From positions 1 through 43,033 of the forward strand of contig CAZBGS010000010.1 in NCBI GenBank assembly GCA_964491785.1: DNA of 43,033 bases, read 5' to 3'. This document shows, one piece after another, positions 41,384 through 43,033 of this stretch (position 1 is its first letter; each line of letters opens with the position of its first letter). The translations under genes were made by a program, and so were the position numbers. The notes beneath the pieces are model-generated. The model did not search any database and was not told where the DNA came from. It saw nothing but the letters and a program-made list of their open reading frames with translations. This stretch comes from RZZS01 sp964491785. GTDB taxonomy: Bacteria > Pseudomonadota > Alphaproteobacteria > Micavibrionales > Micavibrionaceae.

Positions 41384-41926
41384 ATGCTCGCAACGGTAAT
41401 TTCAAAGATCGGCTTGCCCCTTCTGGTTCAGACTCTCTCCGGAGCGCTCGCCACCATCGATAATCCCGCAGCCAAAACCGCAAAAAAGGCTCTCGAGGAT
41501 GTGGAAAAGGTGCTGGAAAACGGCGGGATATCTTCCGAACAACTTGGAGAGGCCCACAGGCACGCCGAATCTGTTCTTCGCATGAAGATCGAGGAAGAAG
41601 CCGCAACCATCTCTGAAGTAAACAAAAGTCTGCGTCAGGAGATTGCCTTAGGCGATAAATACATAAGCAGGATGCGCCCGACCTTCGGATATCTGATGGC
41701 TTTCACCTGGGCCGCGTAGATGTTCGGTATCGCATATGTTATAATCTTTGAAACCGAAAAGGCTCCTTACGTGCTCAACGCCATGGGGTCGCTGGGGGCA
41801 ATATGGGGTGTCGGCTTGTCGGTGCTCGGTATTTACGTTTATAAAAGGAGTGAGGAAAAGCGACAGTCCTTGCTTCCGGAAGATGATATGGTCTACTGGG
41901 CGGGTATTAGAAAGAAAGTGGTTTGA
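41384..41926 (+). pseudogene. 3TM holin gene interrupted by an in-frame TAG
   Basis: Codons 1-111 and the following 68 codons are in one frame, separated only by TAG at 41717-41719. The first part is helical and charged, with the conserved ALGDKYISRMRPTFGYLMAFTW; the second holds two hydrophobic segments (FGIAYVIIF, MGSLGAIWGVGLSVLGIYV) and ends KRSEEKR. The whole resembles the 3TM holin family named for gene-transfer-agent release. A C-to-T change (CAG to TAG) would explain the break. The second part begins with ATG directly after TAG, so re-initiation could make a two-helix product. Sequencing error is the other option. AAAGGAG precedes the first ATG. Confidence 0.75.
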
Positions 41927-41929
41927 TTA

Positions 41930-43033
41930 ATGAAAAACACGCTTAGCGGCATTTTCAATTTCAACATCGAAAAGAATCTCGGAAAAGCGGTAGAGACCGT
42001 CGAGGTTGTATTTCTGGAAATAGAAGAAGCCGCAAGGCAGAGGTCGCGCGACTTCCTCAAGATGACGCGCCAGTTCTTCAAGCTTCAGGCGTCCGGCGGC
42101 GTGCTTCTGGTTCTGGCTGCGTTGATTGCGCTGATCGTCGCCAATACCCCGTTATACGATCTGTATAATTATGTTTTAAATAAAATCGAATTCCGCATTG
42201 GCTTCGCCGGCGTGGAATTGGACACGGAGATCAGGAAATCCCTGCTTCTGTGGGTCAATGACGGCCTGATGGTTCTCTTCTTCTTTCTGGTCGGGCTGGA
42301 AATCAAACGCGAGATGGTCGAGGGAGAGCTTTCCCGGCTCGGCAGCGCGTCCCTTCCATTTCTTGCGGCCCTGGGGGGAATGGTCGTTCCCGCCGCGATA
42401 TACTGGTTGATAAACCGTGAGAACGGAGAAGGACTGTATGGCTGGGCAATACCGGCCGCGACCGATATAGCCTTTGCGCTCGGCGTGCTTTCTCTGCTGG
42501 GGCCTAGGGCCCCGATAAGACTCAAGATCCTGCTTGCCGCCATAGCGATTATCGACGATATCGGCGCGATTCTGGTGATCGCTATTTTCTATTCCCATCA
42601 CCTGTCCCTTTTCCCGCTCTGGTTTGCGGGTGTGGCTCTGGCGGGTTTGTTTCTGCTTAACAGGACTAATGTACTGAAGATCGCTCCTTACGTAATGTTT
42701 GGCGTTATTCTCTGGGTATCTCTTCTCGAATCAGGTATTCATGCGACACTTGCAGGGGTCATTACCGCCTTGTTTATTCCCCTTGGAGCCAGGGCAAGAA
42801 AGAAAAAGAAGAAAAAAAATGAATCTCCTTTGAAAAGCATTGAACATATGCTCCATCCCTGGGTGGCATTCGGGGTGCTTCCGCTTTTCGCTTTTGCCAA
42901 TGCCGGTGTGCCGCTGCGTGGATTTGGGCTTTCGGACTTCGGTGAACCTGTCACTTTGGGAATAATCTGCGGACTTTTCTTCGGCAAGCAGATCGGCGTC
43001 TTCTCGATGATGGTTTTCGCTGTGAAGTCAGGG
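41930..43033 (+). CDS. nhaA: Na+/H+ antiporter NhaA (runs off the window end)
   Basis: The first 368 codons of an inner-membrane Na+/H+ antiporter. DGLMVLFFFLVGLEIKREM, AIPAATDIAFALGVLSLLG (the DIAFALG Asp) and AAIAIIDDIGAILVIAIFY (the double Asp of the ion-binding site) are intact, as is HPWVAFGVLPLFAFANAGVPL (in pieces LPLFAFANAGVPL). Compared with E. coli NhaA it has about 44 extra residues before TRQFFKLQASGG; an in-frame ATG at 42062 would give the usual length. The start at 41930 lies three bases after the holin stop and has no clear RBS. The gene is a normal chromosomal one, so the phage module ends here or just before. Confidence 0.9.
   Translation, partial: MKNTLSGIFNFNIEKNLGKAVETVEVVFLEIEEAARQRSRDFLKMTRQFFKLQASGGVLLVLAALIALIVANTPLYDLYNYVLNKIEFRIGFAGVELDTEIRKSLLLWVNDGLMVLFFFLVGLEIKREMVEGELSRLGSASLPFLAALGGMVVPAAIYWLINRENGEGLYGWAIPAATDIAFALGVLSLLGPRAPIRLKILLAAIAIIDDIGAILVIAIFYSHHLSLFPLWFAGVALAGLFLLNRTNVLKIAPYVMFGVILWVSLLESGIHATLAGVITALFIPLGARARKKKKKKNESPLKSIEHMLHPWVAFGVLPLFAFANAGVPLRGFGLSDFGEPVTLGIICGLFFGKQIGVFSMMVFAVKSG

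Larger units (their letters stand above)
25662..41926 (+). mobile_element. Compact podoviral virion-gene module (defective prophage or GTA-like)
   Basis: The gene order follows the late region of T7-like phages: portal, scaffold, capsid, tail tubular A-like, nozzle-like, internal protein, tail fibre/spike, terminase, lysis genes. Replication, RNA polymerase, integration and excision genes are absent, and no attachment-site repeat was found. Host-type genes (PilZ, peptidoglycan-binding) and host intergenic repeats lie within it, the holin is interrupted, and it abuts pyrE/nadK/S24 on one side and nhaA on the other. The limits given are the first and last genes that fit the module. Long residence and partial domestication are inferred; particle production is not shown. 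Confidence 0.75.

Noticed and set aside
41384..41926. Programmed amber readthrough or a recoded amino acid at the holin TAG.
   Set aside because: No downstream recoding structure or matching tRNA is visible; simple mutation, re-initiation or sequencing error are sufficient explanations.
25662..41926. A complete, self-replicating T7-like prophage.
   Set aside because: No RNA polymerase, DNA replication, integrase or excision gene and no flanking attachment repeats are present in the window.

Overview
The window reads as chromosomal DNA of an alphaproteobacterium. Supporting signs are the gene order dgt - SPOR-domain protein - nagZ - scpA - scpB - tatA - tatB - tatC, the linkage of mdh, sucC, sucD and sucA, and an SOS-type operator of the alphaproteobacterial class (GAAC-N7-GAAC). 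The species cannot be named from the sequence. No rRNA, tRNA, CRISPR array, integrase or transposase was seen.

Layout. 1-3100: GC-rich intergenic repeats, a secreted alpha/beta-hydrolase-like protein, a lipoprotein, xthA, and a 57-residue membrane peptide. 3150-9193: a rightward housekeeping block covering dNTP control (dgt), envelope (SPOR, nagZ), chromosome condensation (scpAB) and protein export (tatABC). 9255-22133: the TCA genes mdh, sucC, sucD and sucA, whose usual tight clustering is broken twice. Three leftward genes (two lytic-transglycosylase-like proteins and a coiled-coil protein) lie between mdh and sucC. Three paralogous unknown genes plus a leftward gene with an EreA/ChaN-like look lie between sucD and sucA. 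The usual partners sucB and lpd do not follow sucA here. 22144-25496: an AlkA-like DNA glycosylase, an isochorismatase-family hydrolase, nadK, pyrE and an S24 (LexA/CI-type) repressor.

25500-41926: a compact short-tailed (T7-like, podoviral) virion module of about 16.3 kb. In order it holds three small leader genes, portal, a Bbp19-like protein, scaffold, capsid, tail tubular A-like, nozzle-like, gp14-like internal protein, tailspike, a gene in the terminase-small-subunit position, terminase large subunit, a membrane/coiled-coil protein, a SleB-type cell-wall hydrolase and a 3TM holin split by an in-frame TAG. No integrase, polymerase, primase, helicase or phage RNA polymerase lies in the window. 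Three apparently non-virion genes are interleaved: a PilZ gene, a membrane protein with its own promoter and terminator, and a secreted peptidoglycan-binding-domain protein. The same GC-rich repeats seen around host genes occur inside the module. A good sigma70-type promoter with a LexA-type box directly after its -10 stands at the head of the module, and a divergent S24 repressor with a perfect 10-bp dyad in front of it is next door. My main inference is a resident, probably domesticated, SOS-linked podoviral particle locus (defective prophage or gene-transfer-agent-like element). The sequence alone does not prove DNA transfer. The window ends inside nhaA.
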